Below are positions 50,074-59,288 of a stretch of DNA of 64,000 nt, piece after piece (the first letter of the stretch is position 1; each line of letters begins with the position of its first letter). Location: contig NZ_FTNL01000014.1 of the NCBI RefSeq assembly GCF_900156395.1, forward strand, positions 46,332 to 110,331, written 5' to 3'. Source of the stretch: Fluoribacter gormanii. Lineage in GTDB: Bacteria > Pseudomonadota > Gammaproteobacteria > Legionellales > Legionellaceae. The position numbers and the translations under genes are program-made. A model generated the notes under the pieces. The model did no database searches. It was not told where the DNA came from and was given only the letters and a program-made list of their open reading frames with translations.

Positions 50074-51162
50074 TTAAAAATCTCGCCAGGTTCCTGGAAC
50101 CTTGACAAAAGACCCAACTTTGTTCAATTGATTCAGGACCGTTGTACTATAAGTAATATTGGGTGAACCAGTAGATGTTATAGAACCTTCTACTACGGCT
50201 CCACCGATTATATCCAATGTTCCTCCCCCGCTATTATTCCAATCCCCTATTATATAAACCATACCATAGATCCTAGTGCTACCATTAGCTTGCAATGAAC
50301 CATTAACTACCAAGACAACTGGATTAGTAGGAGAACCTATCGTGGCATTACCCGAGAAGCCGGCAGAACTTCCTCCTGTTTGGTTAATCCAAATGGATTT
50401 ACCAACAACTCCATTTAAAAGACCACTGTAATTTGTAGTACTACTATTAGTATAGGTAATATCTGCAGATTGTTGGGCTAAAGTTTTTGTTGTACCAAAG
50501 AAGTCACTAAAAAATTGATCCGAGCTTAAACTGCTTAAACTTGAATCGTTGTGTACCACATCAGTCTGAAGACCAGCACTATTGGAGCCAGAACTTGTAT
50601 TTGAGGCGGTGCTAGCCGAACCGCTTAAAATCGTATCCCCTCCATTCCAAATAGTTGTCCCTGTTGTCGTATTGGTAATGGTCAGGGAACCACTCAAGTT
50701 CACATTATTTTTTACAAGAAGAGGCACTGGTGTAGGTGCGGGAACAAAGGGATAAATCTGCATAATCTGAACTACAGTGGTTGAAGAAGTGTTATTATCA
50801 GCCGTTCCCTTGGAGGATACTGTAATGCGGTTGAAACTATTGTATACCGGGTTGCTATAAGTGATGGTATAGCTAGTATTATTACTAAAAGGTACATTGG
50901 TTATTTGCGCATTGGTATAGGTATCTATAAAACCATCATTGTTCGCATCAACAAGAATAGCTGTTTTATTAGCCTCCAGATAAGCTAATCCATACTCCAA
51001 ACCGGCTTCAGCCGCCATGAATGATTGTGAGGTTCGATAAAAGTTATTTTCTATTTTTTGATCAAAATCGACTGTTTTGGTGGTTAATAGTGCAGTTATT
51101 GCAATTCCCAGTAGAATCATCACTGATGTAGCAAGCAAAACATAGCCGCGTTGATGTTTCAT
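50074..51162 (-). CDS. PilX-like type IV pilus assembly protein
   Basis: The 362-residue protein starts MKHQRGYVLLATSVMILLG, the PilX N-terminal form (hydrophobic, without the pilin Glu5), followed by the conserved SQSFMAAEAGLEYGLAYL. The rest is Ser/Gly/Asn/Thr-rich, with a beta-helix-like section (GSLQANGSTRIYGMVYIIGD). In other bacteria PilX primes assembly with PilV, PilW and PilY1. It lies in the minor-pilin operon between the PilW-like and last pilin gene. Confidence 0.8.
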   Translation of the reverse strand: MKHQRGYVLLATSVMILLGIAITALLTTKTVDFDQKIENNFYRTSQSFMAAEAGLEYGLAYLEANKTAILVDANNDGFIDTYTNAQITNVPFSNNTSYTITYSNPVYNSFNRITVSSKGTADNNTSSTTVVQIMQIYPFVPAPTPVPLLVKNNVNLSGSLTITNTTTGTTIWNGGDTILSGSASTASNTSSGSNSAGLQTDVVHNDSSLSSLSSDQFFSDFFGTTKTLAQQSADITYTNSSTTNYSGLLNGVVGKSIWINQTGGSSAGFSGNATIGSPTNPVVLVVNGSLQANGSTRIYGMVYIIGDWNNSGGGTLDIIGGAVVEGSITSTGSPNITYSTTVLNQLNKVGSFVKVPGTWRDF

Positions 51163-51185
51163 AGCACTAACCCTCCTCCTTTAAT

Positions 51186-51851
51186 TCAGGGCTGAAATTT
51201 ATCGTTACGTACCCGTATTACTTGAGTAAAGGTGCGGCTCACTGAATTATCAGAAATCAAACTACCCGTTAAATTAATAGTAACATTTCGTATCGTAAGC
51301 GTGCTAACTCCATTACTTAATGTGATAACCGTAGGTATCAGATTAAAAGATAAATTAGTCACCTGGATCTGATTGGGATCCGTTAAATTGATCCAGTTGC
51401 CGTTGTTACAATCAAAAAATGAGTCTGTTGCTGCTCTTGCTTGTAAGGCATTATTTGAGAGCCTAAATCCAAAGCGTTTATCATAACCGGCTGAATTTAA
51501 CGAAGGCATAGTGCCATTTGAATCTGTGTCATAGGTGAATAATATACAGCTGCTAACAGGGACAGTAATATCATTAGCCGATGCAATAAAGGGATTGGTA
51601 ATAGTCCCTGTACCTATATCATTAGCAGCATTTGCAGAATAGCCCGCTCGTCGTATTTCAATGGCCATCATATTCATTGCTGAACGTAATTGCTGATCAA
51701 GTCGATTAACTGCCATAACACTGTAAAAAGAACGCATTAAGGAAATGTAAATCGCGATACTGCCTCCTAACAAGAATAAGCCAATACCAATTCCTATTAG
51801 TATTTCGAGCAGAGTATAACCCTTGTGTTTTTTAATCGTTATTAAGGACAT
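51186..51851 (-). CDS. PilW-like type IV pilus minor pilin
   Basis: From the ATG at 51851 the 221-residue product reads MSLITIKKHKG|YTLLEILIGIG, a pilin leader with cleavage after Gly and +5 Glu, followed by LDQQLRSAMNMMAIEIRRAGY, characteristic of PilW. An upstream in-frame ATG at 51881 is possible. The ATG at 51851 overlaps the end of the FimT-like gene by 10 bp, indicating coupling. Confidence 0.85.
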   Translation of the reverse strand: MSLITIKKHKGYTLLEILIGIGIGLFLLGGSIAIYISLMRSFYSVMAVNRLDQQLRSAMNMMAIEIRRAGYSANAANDIGTGTITNPFIASANDITVPVSSCILFTYDTDSNGTMPSLNSAGYDKRFGFRLSNNALQARAATDSFFDCNNGNWINLTDPNQIQVTNLSFNLIPTVITLSNGVSTLTIRNVTINLTGSLISDNSVSRTFTQVIRVRNDKFQP

Positions 51852-52417
51852 GTCTGGTATCCTGAAACAGTATTGGAACAAACAGTAACTAGCCCCATGC
51901 TGTTGGCATTAATCGTGGCTGATTTATCTGACAAAGTAACAGTTATAGAACCGCCAGAGGTAATTGTGCCATGAAATCCATCAAAAATAATGCTAGGGGC
52001 AGAAGCTGAGCCTGAAAATCCGATTATCGAAAGAGTAACAGGATTACCAGAGTAATCACTACTTTGCACTATGGTTTGAATGCCATTAACCAAACAACTG
52101 TTTACTACGGTGCAATCACATGGCGCAGTATCACTTAGTCCATAACACCAGGTTGCTGGCCTGAAACTAAGATAAAGGGTATTTTTTGTAGTAAGGGCTT
52201 CTGATTGCGCGATTTTAATATAATTATACAATTCCTCCGTTCCTGTCCTTACGCGCTTTTGATTCATAAAATTTGTGTAGGAAGGAAAAGCAATCCCCAT
52301 AACGATTACGAGTATTGCGATGGTAATCATTATCTCGAAAAGGCTAAAACCTCTCAGTTTATTGGCGCTAATCCTTTGAACGGCCATAAAGAATTCCATT
52401 TTCTTAAGCAATCTCAA
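51842..52417 (-). CDS. FimT/GspH-like minor pilin
   Basis: The 191-residue protein (a start at the internal MAVQRISAN ATG, 52387, is also plausible) has the pilin leader KLRG|FSLFEIMITIAILVIVM and a GspH/FimT-type domain with LYNYIKIAQSEALTTKNTLYLSF. FimT is a minor pilin and in Legionella is implicated in DNA uptake. It is the first gene of the minor-pilin run FimT-PilW-PilX-PilV and is divergent from the PilE-like pilin. Confidence 0.85.
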   Translation of the reverse strand: MRLLKKMEFFMAVQRISANKLRGFSLFEIMITIAILVIVMGIAFPSYTNFMNQKRVRTGTEELYNYIKIAQSEALTTKNTLYLSFRPATWCYGLSDTAPCDCTVVNSCLVNGIQTIVQSSDYSGNPVTLSIIGFSGSASAPSIIFDGFHGTITSGGSITVTLSDKSATINANSMGLVTVCSNTVSGYQTCP

Positions 52418-52482
52418 AATGAGTGATACATATTCTTAGTTTAGTCTAAGATTAAAGAGAGTAATTCAGGAGAGTTTTTAAA

Positions 52483-52899
52483 ATGGATAATTTCAAGAAA
52501 AAAGAGGGATTTTCATTGATTGAATTGGTAATCGCTCTGGCTATCATTGCTATTCTTGTTTTGATTAGCATGCCAAGTTACTTTAATTATGTGATGCGTT
52601 CCAGACGAACAGAAGGGATTAACGCCCTAAACAGCATCCAACTTGAAGAAGAAAAATACCGTGGTCAAAACACGACTTATGGTACCTTGGCAGATGTTTG
52701 GGGCGGAGTAACTAGCACAGAAAATGGATACTACAGTTTATCAGCCACTAATAATACTGCAACGGGTTATACCCTTACTGCAACCGCCCAAGGTTCTCAA
52801 GCAAATGACACACAGAATGGCGTTTCCTGCAGCACTTTAACCTTGACGGTTAATGGACTCAATACTACCAGGACACCTCAGGCTTGTTGGTCACAATAA
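52483..52899 (+). CDS. PilE-like type IV pilin
   Basis: The 138-residue pilin has the leader MDNFKKKEG|FSLIELVIALA with Gly cleavage site and +5 Glu, then the RRTEGINALNSIQLEEEKYRG helix of PilE-type minor pilins and a C-terminal Cys pair that would form the D-region disulfide. It is divergent from the minor-pilin operon, sharing a 65-bp promoter region. It is more like PilE than the major PilA. Confidence 0.85.
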   Translation: MDNFKKKEGFSLIELVIALAIIAILVLISMPSYFNYVMRSRRTEGINALNSIQLEEEKYRGQNTTYGTLADVWGGVTSTENGYYSLSATNNTATGYTLTATAQGSQANDTQNGVSCSTLTLTVNGLNTTRTPQACWSQ

Positions 52900-53082
52900 A
52901 ACGATAAGGAGTGAATAGAAATCATTCGTTTCTAAAGAATAAATACGTTTTATTTTCATTATGCTAGCGTGACTTGCAATGGAAACTTGAAGATTATCGG
53001 AGCATCTTTACCCTTTACCTCCAATTCATTTCATGTCCTATACTTATTGAATAACAGTACTCAACCTGTGTGAGATTTAAAA

Positions 53083-56000
53083 ATGGAAAGCGCATGGAAA
53101 GATAAGTTACATCAACAGCTAATAAAACAATTAGGGATGAAAAAAGGGAAAAATTTTGCTGAAAAATATCTTCCAGCATTATCAATAAGTTATTGTGAGC
53201 AACACACCATTGAAGAGGCAATAGAAGATCTCTCGCAAATTGCTAATCTATCGCTACAAAACCCATTAGCGATTGTTTTCTTTGAATCACCACGTGGCGA
53301 ACATCCATTACACATTAAACTGTATCGATATGGCAGTTCTATTCCTTTATCGGATATCTTACCCATGATTGAGAACATGGGATTACGAACTTATACTGAA
53401 AGACCCTATAAAATCGCGATAGAACCCAACCAATTCATTTGGATTGGTGATTTTAATGTATCTTATTCCTATCCCAATTTACTCACCCTAGATCAAGTAA
53501 AAAACAATTTTAACGAAGCCTTGATAAAAATAAATGTTGGACTTTGTGAGAATGATGGGTTCAACAGATTGGTTTTAGGTGCGGGATTATCCTGGCGTGA
53601 AATAGTGGTCATTCGTGCTTACGCTAAATATATGCAACAAATTGGATTTCGCTTTAGCCAACAGTATATTGAGAAAACGATTTCCAACCATGCTCCCATT
53701 GCCAAAAAATTAATTGAACTATTTTGTTTGAAATTTAGTCTGAAACAGAATACTAAAATTAAAAACAAACGAGATGAATTGGAGCAAGAAATTCGAGCCG
53801 ATATTGATGCCATTACCAGCCTGGATGAAGATCATATCATCCGTTTTTTCTGGTCTTTAATCAAAGCAACTCTTCGTACAAATTATTTTCAATTGGGTTC
53901 TGATGGCAATCCAAAAGACTACTTATCATTTAAACTCAACTCAGCCAAAGTACCTGATTTACCCCCCGGACAACCCATGTATGAAATTTTTGTCTATTCT
54001 ACACGATTTGAGGGCATACATTTACGCAGTGCAAAAGTGGCTCGTGGCGGTATTCGCTGGTCCGATCGACCCGAGGACTTTCGTACAGAAGTTCTTGGTC
54101 TTATGAAAGCTCAAAAAGTAAAAAACTCTGTAATTGTACCTTCTGGAGCCAAAGGAGGTTTTATCTTAAAAAAAGCAACTAATATACTTGATCGAGAACA
54201 GATAAAGCATGAAGTAGTTGCTTGTTATCAATCATTTATCAGAGGATTGCTTGATCTTACAGACAATTTTGAAAATGACCAGGTTGTTTCACCGCTGAAT
54301 ACCATTTGCTATGATGATGCCGACCCCTACCTTGTTGTCGCTGCAGATAAAGGAACAGCTACCTTTTCAGATATTGCTAATGAGATTGCCAAAGAATACA
54401 AATTCTGGCTTGGAGACGCCTTTGCTTCTGGAGGATCTGCGGGCTACGATCATAAAAAAATGGGGATTACCGCGCGTGGTGCATGGGAGTCCGTTAAACG
54501 GCATTTTCGTGAAATAGATATTAACATTGAGAAACAAGATTTTACGGTTGTTGGTATTGGAGACATGAGTGGGGACGTATTTGGGAATGGTCTAACCTAT
54601 ACCAGTCATTCTCTTTTGATTGCAGCCTTTGATCATCGCCATATATTTCTTGATCCCAATCCTGACGGGCGTAAATCTTTTGAAGAGCGTCAACGCTTAT
54701 TTAATTTACCCACTTCATCATGGGAAGATTTCAATCCCCGATTGATTTCCAAAGGTGGTGGTATTCACAAACGTTCAAGCAAATCCATTACCATTACCCC
54801 CGAAGTAAAAAAAGCACTTGATATAAATGCAGACTCTTTAACGCCCAATGAACTGATTCGGGAAATCTTAAAAGCACCCGTAGATCTGCTTTTCAATGGC
54901 GGTATTGGTACTTATGTAAAAGCATCAACGGAATCGAATGCAGATGTAGGTGACAAAACAAATGAATTTTGCCGTGTTAATGGTAATGCGTTGCGCTGCA
55001 AAATTGCAGGCGAAGGCGGTAATCTTGGTTTTACTCAACTTGGGAGAGTTGAATTTGCACTTACAGGTGGTTTAATCAATACCGATTCAATCGATAATTC
55101 AGCTGGAGTAAATTGCTCAGACCATGAGGTGAATATTAAAATTCTTCTCAATAAGGAAATAAATGAAGGAAAACTTACTGAAAAAAAACGCAACCAATTG
55201 CTTACCAAAATGACCGAGCAAGTGGCCCAACTCGTTTTACAAGATAATTACAATCAAGCATTAGTTTTAAGTTTTTCTGCAATTAATGCACTCGCTTATA
55301 GCGGTTTATATCAAGCATACATTAAGGAATTGGAAGGATTGGTGCATTTGGATAGAAATGTTGAATTTCTTCCTGATGATAAACATCTTTTGGAACGTAA
55401 AGCTGCGGGCCAAGGCCTAACGCGCCCTGAGTTGTCAATCGTTATGGCTTATACAAAAATCTATATTACGGGTGAGTTATTAAAATCTGATTTACCCGAT
55501 GATCCCTATTTTTCAACCATACTGGAAACTGGCTTCCCTTCAATGTTGATGAAATCTTATGCCAAATCAATGCAAACGCATCGTTTGCGACGTGAAATTA
55601 TTGCAACGCAACTCAGTAATCAGATTGTTAATAGCATGGGTATTACCTTTATGTACCGCTTACAAATGGAAACTGGACAATCAGTAGCAGACATTGCCCG
55701 TGCTTATATTATTGCATCAAAGGCTTATGGGATAGATGAATTACACCAATTAATTGATTCGCTTAATTATAAAGTAACAGTACAGACTCAATATGAATTA
55801 CTTCATCATGTCAGACAACTAATGAATCTGGCAACTCGATGGTTCTTGCACCATAAACGTCTTGCAGGTGGAATTAGCAATAATATTTCCCATTACCGTC
55901 AATCTATAGCCAAACTTGAACAATCAATTCCCAACTTAATGGGAGGGGTTACGAAAGAATATCTTGATAAAATCGTTATTCAGTTTGTAGACATCGGTTT

Positions 56001-56442
56001 GCCTGAAGAGGCTGCCAAGAAAATTGCTGCAACTCGTGCTATGTATACCGTGTTAAACATAGTCGAAGTTGCGACACAAAACAAATTTGACTTGGGAAAA
56101 ACTGCTGAAGTTTATTTTAAAGTAGGTAGCAAGTTCAGTCTGGTCTGGTTCCGCGACCAAATTGGTAATGATTCTCGTGAAGGCCATTGGAATAGCCTGG
56201 CACGCTTATCTTTGCGTGATGAATTGGACAACTTACAACGTCGTCTTACGATTGTCATTTTGCTAAACAATCAAAAAGGACTTAATTCGGAGGAACTGAT
56301 TACCTATTGGTTCTCAAAAAACCCGTTTATTCAACAGCGATGGGAAAAATTGCTGGAAATGTTACTCGGTAGTTCAAGTATTGATTACACGATTTTCTTT
56401 GTTGCACTACGCGAATTATCAACCCTAATTGCAGTAGAGTAA
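53083..56442 (+). CDS. NAD-specific glutamate dehydrogenase, short form
   Basis: The 1119-residue enzyme oxidises glutamate to 2-oxoglutarate. Catalytic-region signatures include KVARGGIRWSDRPEDFRTEV (about 321-340), QKVKNSVIVPSGAKGGF (about 345-361) and VVGIGDMSGDVFGNG (about 490-504). Bacterial members of this large-GDH class are usually about 1600 residues with N-terminal ACT-like regions; this one lacks about 480 residues at the N-terminus, and the 180-bp upstream gap cannot hold them. It may be a complete short (115-kDa-like) form or an old truncation. The catalytic region looks intact. Confidence 0.88.
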   Translation: MESAWKDKLHQQLIKQLGMKKGKNFAEKYLPALSISYCEQHTIEEAIEDLSQIANLSLQNPLAIVFFESPRGEHPLHIKLYRYGSSIPLSDILPMIENMGLRTYTERPYKIAIEPNQFIWIGDFNVSYSYPNLLTLDQVKNNFNEALIKINVGLCENDGFNRLVLGAGLSWREIVVIRAYAKYMQQIGFRFSQQYIEKTISNHAPIAKKLIELFCLKFSLKQNTKIKNKRDELEQEIRADIDAITSLDEDHIIRFFWSLIKATLRTNYFQLGSDGNPKDYLSFKLNSAKVPDLPPGQPMYEIFVYSTRFEGIHLRSAKVARGGIRWSDRPEDFRTEVLGLMKAQKVKNSVIVPSGAKGGFILKKATNILDREQIKHEVVACYQSFIRGLLDLTDNFENDQVVSPLNTICYDDADPYLVVAADKGTATFSDIANEIAKEYKFWLGDAFASGGSAGYDHKKMGITARGAWESVKRHFREIDINIEKQDFTVVGIGDMSGDVFGNGLTYTSHSLLIAAFDHRHIFLDPNPDGRKSFEERQRLFNLPTSSWEDFNPRLISKGGGIHKRSSKSITITPEVKKALDINADSLTPNELIREILKAPVDLLFNGGIGTYVKASTESNADVGDKTNEFCRVNGNALRCKIAGEGGNLGFTQLGRVEFALTGGLINTDSIDNSAGVNCSDHEVNIKILLNKEINEGKLTEKKRNQLLTKMTEQVAQLVLQDNYNQALVLSFSAINALAYSGLYQAYIKELEGLVHLDRNVEFLPDDKHLLERKAAGQGLTRPELSIVMAYTKIYITGELLKSDLPDDPYFSTILETGFPSMLMKSYAKSMQTHRLRREIIATQLSNQIVNSMGITFMYRLQMETGQSVADIARAYIIASKAYGIDELHQLIDSLNYKVTVQTQYELLHHVRQLMNLATRWFLHHKRLAGGISNNISHYRQSIAKLEQSIPNLMGGVTKEYLDKIVIQFVDIGLPEEAAKKIAATRAMYTVLNIVEVATQNKFDLGKTAEVYFKVGSKFSLVWFRDQIGNDSREGHWNSLARLSLRDELDNLQRRLTIVILLNNQKGLNSEELITYWFSKNPFIQQRWEKLLEMLLGSSSIDYTIFFVALRELSTLIAVE

Positions 56443-56486
56443 TAAAAAATCGCTACAAATCTCATCACTTGGATACGCAAAACATC

Positions 56487-56618
56487 ACTGCCATTAATTT
56501 AAAAAAAACTGTCGTTCCCGCGAAAGTGGGAACCCACTTCCAGAGAGACATGATGTCACTGTAAAAATTAGATTTCTGCCTTCGCAGGAATGCCCCAAAA
56601 TCTTAACTTAATGGCAGT
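56487..56618 (+). mobile_element. MITE-like palindromic element, copy 2
   Basis: The left end ACTGCCATTAATTTAA and right end (reverse strand) ACTGCCATTAAGTTAAG form the terminal inverted repeats of a 132-bp element. The inside, CTGTCGTTCCCGCG and GAACCCA, aligns with the reverse complement of the copy at 12393-12526 along its full length. It lies just after the glutamate dehydrogenase gene. Confidence 0.75.
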
Positions 56619-56776
56619 AGTGTGAAGCACAATTCAGGAGTTTTTTTGCAAAAAATCCCAAACCACGTCCATCTCCCCTTTGTCCGAATGGAGCGTGATT
56701 CCCATTGTATTTTTGTATCCGTTGATGATACTTTGTTTGTGAATTAATTTAATGTTAATGCCTTCAGGAGATCTTT
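56619..56776. other. Upstream region of candidate effector with TTAAT repeat
   Basis: No gene is present. TTAAT at 56744 and TTAAT at 56755 are 11 bp apart, the spacing of the PmrA box, but they lie only 20-30 bp before the start codon, which is closer than a typical activator site. An AGGAG-like site (56766-56770) precedes the ATG. Confidence 0.35.
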
Positions 56777-57865
56777 ATGGATGAAGAATATAGGAAACAA
56801 GCTAAGTTAAAAATTACAAATGCCAAATATCTGGATCGTGAAGTTATCGCAAAAAAACCTGTAATTGATAAATACCTACAAGGGATTAATTTATTTTTAC
56901 ACATTGTTAATAAAACATTAAACGATTTTCATGAACTTTCCGATGCTTATCATGATCTGGCTATCATTTATTTTAATAGCTCCGAATATGAAAAATCAGC
57001 TCAATGCTATCTGGATGCTATTAAACAACTTCTGCAAACTCCTCTCAATGATAAAAGTTATAGAAAATTAACTGAGTTGTATATTGATTTAGCCGATGCG
57101 TGTTATGAATCATTAAATCAACCCGCAGGGGATGAGGCAATGGCAAATGCTATAAAAGCATTCGGCTGTATTAAAGAAAAAACTTTTGAGGAACAAAACA
57201 TTGGTGACCCAGTTGTTAATTTCAAGCAATTTCATAGTCATTATGAAAAGAAACTCTCAACTGCTTCATATATTGCCTCATCTAAATTTGCTAATCATGA
57301 GCATTTACTGGGTGAGGGACAATTTGCAAAACAAGAACAAGCTCTTTTTGAACAATTTGAAGCAATATCAATTCATGAAATTCAACAAATTGATCACAGT
57401 ATAGAAAGCATGTTAAGCCAACTTTCTTTATCAGCTGATAAACATCCATTTAGCCCCGTTTTAATCAATGAAACACCTAGCGATGGCGCTTATCGTAATA
57501 TGGCAATGCAGCTTTTAGCACTTGCTCAATCCCAGGTTCAAAATCAACGGGTAACAAATACCATTGCAACATATAAACAAGTCATTAAAACATTACAAAT
57601 GCTCAAAGACCCCCAACAAAGCGATCATCAAATCATTCAACATTTGGAAGAACAAATACACTATTTATCCAGGAAACCCATTAGCACAAAAACACAATTC
57701 CCTGCTACTTCACCTTCTATACCTCAAGAGAATCAAAGTTCATTTTTGGTAAGCCAGTCTGGAGCAAGTTTTTTTTATCAATCGTTACCTCAAGAAACAA
57801 AAGAAGAATGTTTTGAGAGTTATGATCAAGATATTGAAATGGATGACAATGGAATGAACATGTAA
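56777..57865 (+). CDS. Hypothetical TPR-like protein, candidate effector
   Basis: The 362-residue protein has no signal peptide. An N-terminal helical region resembles tetratricopeptide repeats: SDAYHDLAIIYFNSSEYEKS (55-74) with AQCYLDAIKQLL, then YRKLTELYIDLADACYESL. The rest is Gln-rich and low in complexity. The C-terminus, KEECFESYDQDIEMDDNGMN, is strongly acidic in the last 25 residues, as in Dot/Icm effectors. Function is unknown; an effector role is an inference. Confidence 0.62.
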   Translation: MDEEYRKQAKLKITNAKYLDREVIAKKPVIDKYLQGINLFLHIVNKTLNDFHELSDAYHDLAIIYFNSSEYEKSAQCYLDAIKQLLQTPLNDKSYRKLTELYIDLADACYESLNQPAGDEAMANAIKAFGCIKEKTFEEQNIGDPVVNFKQFHSHYEKKLSTASYIASSKFANHEHLLGEGQFAKQEQALFEQFEAISIHEIQQIDHSIESMLSQLSLSADKHPFSPVLINETPSDGAYRNMAMQLLALAQSQVQNQRVTNTIATYKQVIKTLQMLKDPQQSDHQIIQHLEEQIHYLSRKPISTKTQFPATSPSIPQENQSSFLVSQSGASFFYQSLPQETKEECFESYDQDIEMDDNGMNM

Positions 57866-57920
57866 AGAGAATGTTCCACTAACGATTTGTTTTCCTGCAT
57901 GCTTATGCCTCATCAGTTGA

Positions 57921-57964
57921 AGGAGGTCAAAGTGTTCGCAACTTTTGCGAATTCTTGGCCTCCT
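57921..57964. repeat. Long imperfect hairpin
   Basis: AGGAGGTCAA (57921) pairs with TTGGCCTCCT (to 57964), with an inner perfect TTCGCAA/TTGCGAA stem. There is no T run, so a plain terminator is unlikely. It lies about 55 bp after the TPR-like gene in a 310-bp gap that is otherwise empty. Confidence 0.5.
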
Positions 57965-58175
57965 ATAGAACGCCCCAAAATGTGTAACGGGCATTCCTAA
58001 TTTAAAATGACTTTTTATACATTGTTATCAAGCATAGAAATCATTTAAATTTAGGATAAATCTAAAAAATCCTTTTCAACTCAGTCTATAATTTTAAGAA
58101 AACAAAATACTATAAAAACAATTTAGTGCGAAACTAAAGATACCTTAACAAATCAGGCATAGGAGCTATTCAATT

Positions 58176-59252
58176 ATGAATCAGTATCAGCCTATTCCAA
58201 TTCATTGGTTTTTTGATCCATCGATCTATCAACTTGAAAAAGAATATATTTTTAAGCAAAGCCTACAATATGTAGGACATCAGCTTATGGTTCCTAACTT
58301 AAATGATTATTATGTTTTGAAACGAAGTAATAATACTGAGATGCTGATTCATCACCAAGATGGTATTAGTCTGCTTTCTAACATTTGTCGGCATCGACAA
58401 GCGCTTCTATTATCCGACGCAGGAAATGTAAAAAGAATTCGCTGTCCAATTCATAGTTGGTCATATAATACACAAGGTGAATTAATTCATACGCCACAAT
58501 TTGAACAAACACCCTGTCTTAATTTAAAAAAAGACTACATTAGCGAATGGAATGGACTGCTGTTTAGAGGAAACAATAAAATAGAAGGAGATACAATCGA
58601 CACTAAGGCATCTACCGTATTCGATTTTTCTGACTATGTATTCGCTCAATCGAGACATCAATACCATTCATTTAACTGGAAAATATTCATGGAAGTATTT
58701 TTGGATGATTACCATATACCATTTTTCCATGATGGATTGAGAAAATTAGTCGATGTACGGCAACTTGAATGGACGATTAATGACACCTACTCCATCCAGT
58801 ATGTAGGCATCCAATCTGATTTAACCAAATCAGGTTCTGCCAATTTTAAAGCTTATCAAAACGAATTATTGGTGCAAGCAAAAAACGATCTACCTAAGTA
58901 TGGAGCCGTTTGGATGGCCTATTACCCAAACATCATGATTGAATATTATCCCTATATGTTAGTCATAAGTACTGTTTCTCCAATAAATGTTGATCAATGC
59001 ATTAATATTGTAGAGTTTTTTCATCCGAAAGATATTTGGTTATCTAATCCAAGTTTATGCGCAGCAGCACAAGCGGCTTATTTAGAAACTGCGCAAGAAG
59101 ATGAAGAAATATGCCTCAGAATTCATCAGGGTCGCAAAGGACTTCATGAGCAGGGAGATGACCAATCAGGCCCCTACCAACCCCTACTGGAAGCAGCACT
59201 GCCCACATTTTACAATTTCCTCTTAGAAAGACTAAAAAAGAAAGATAACTAG
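58176..59252 (+). CDS. Rieske-type aromatic-ring-hydroxylating oxygenase, large subunit
   Basis: The 358-residue protein has an N-terminal Rieske [2Fe-2S] domain with C71-R-H73 and C90-P-I-H93, and a catalytic domain with the mononuclear iron motif LDDYHIPFFHDGL (about 182-194). This layout matches SRPBCC-type oxygenases such as choline or carnitine monooxygenase and dioxygenases. No reductase partner is adjacent, so electrons must come from elsewhere. The substrate is unknown. AGGAGC precedes the ATG. Confidence 0.85.
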   Translation: MNQYQPIPIHWFFDPSIYQLEKEYIFKQSLQYVGHQLMVPNLNDYYVLKRSNNTEMLIHHQDGISLLSNICRHRQALLLSDAGNVKRIRCPIHSWSYNTQGELIHTPQFEQTPCLNLKKDYISEWNGLLFRGNNKIEGDTIDTKASTVFDFSDYVFAQSRHQYHSFNWKIFMEVFLDDYHIPFFHDGLRKLVDVRQLEWTINDTYSIQYVGIQSDLTKSGSANFKAYQNELLVQAKNDLPKYGAVWMAYYPNIMIEYYPYMLVISTVSPINVDQCINIVEFFHPKDIWLSNPSLCAAAQAAYLETAQEDEEICLRIHQGRKGLHEQGDDQSGPYQPLLEAALPTFYNFLLERLKKKDN

Positions 59253-59288
59253 GGTCTATTAACATTTCACCAGCCCCTAATATGTTCG

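Noticed and set aside
56744..56759. PmrA box
   Set aside because: TTAAT spacing matches, but the site is only 18-33 bp from the start codon and flanking bases deviate; AT-rich sequence makes chance likely.
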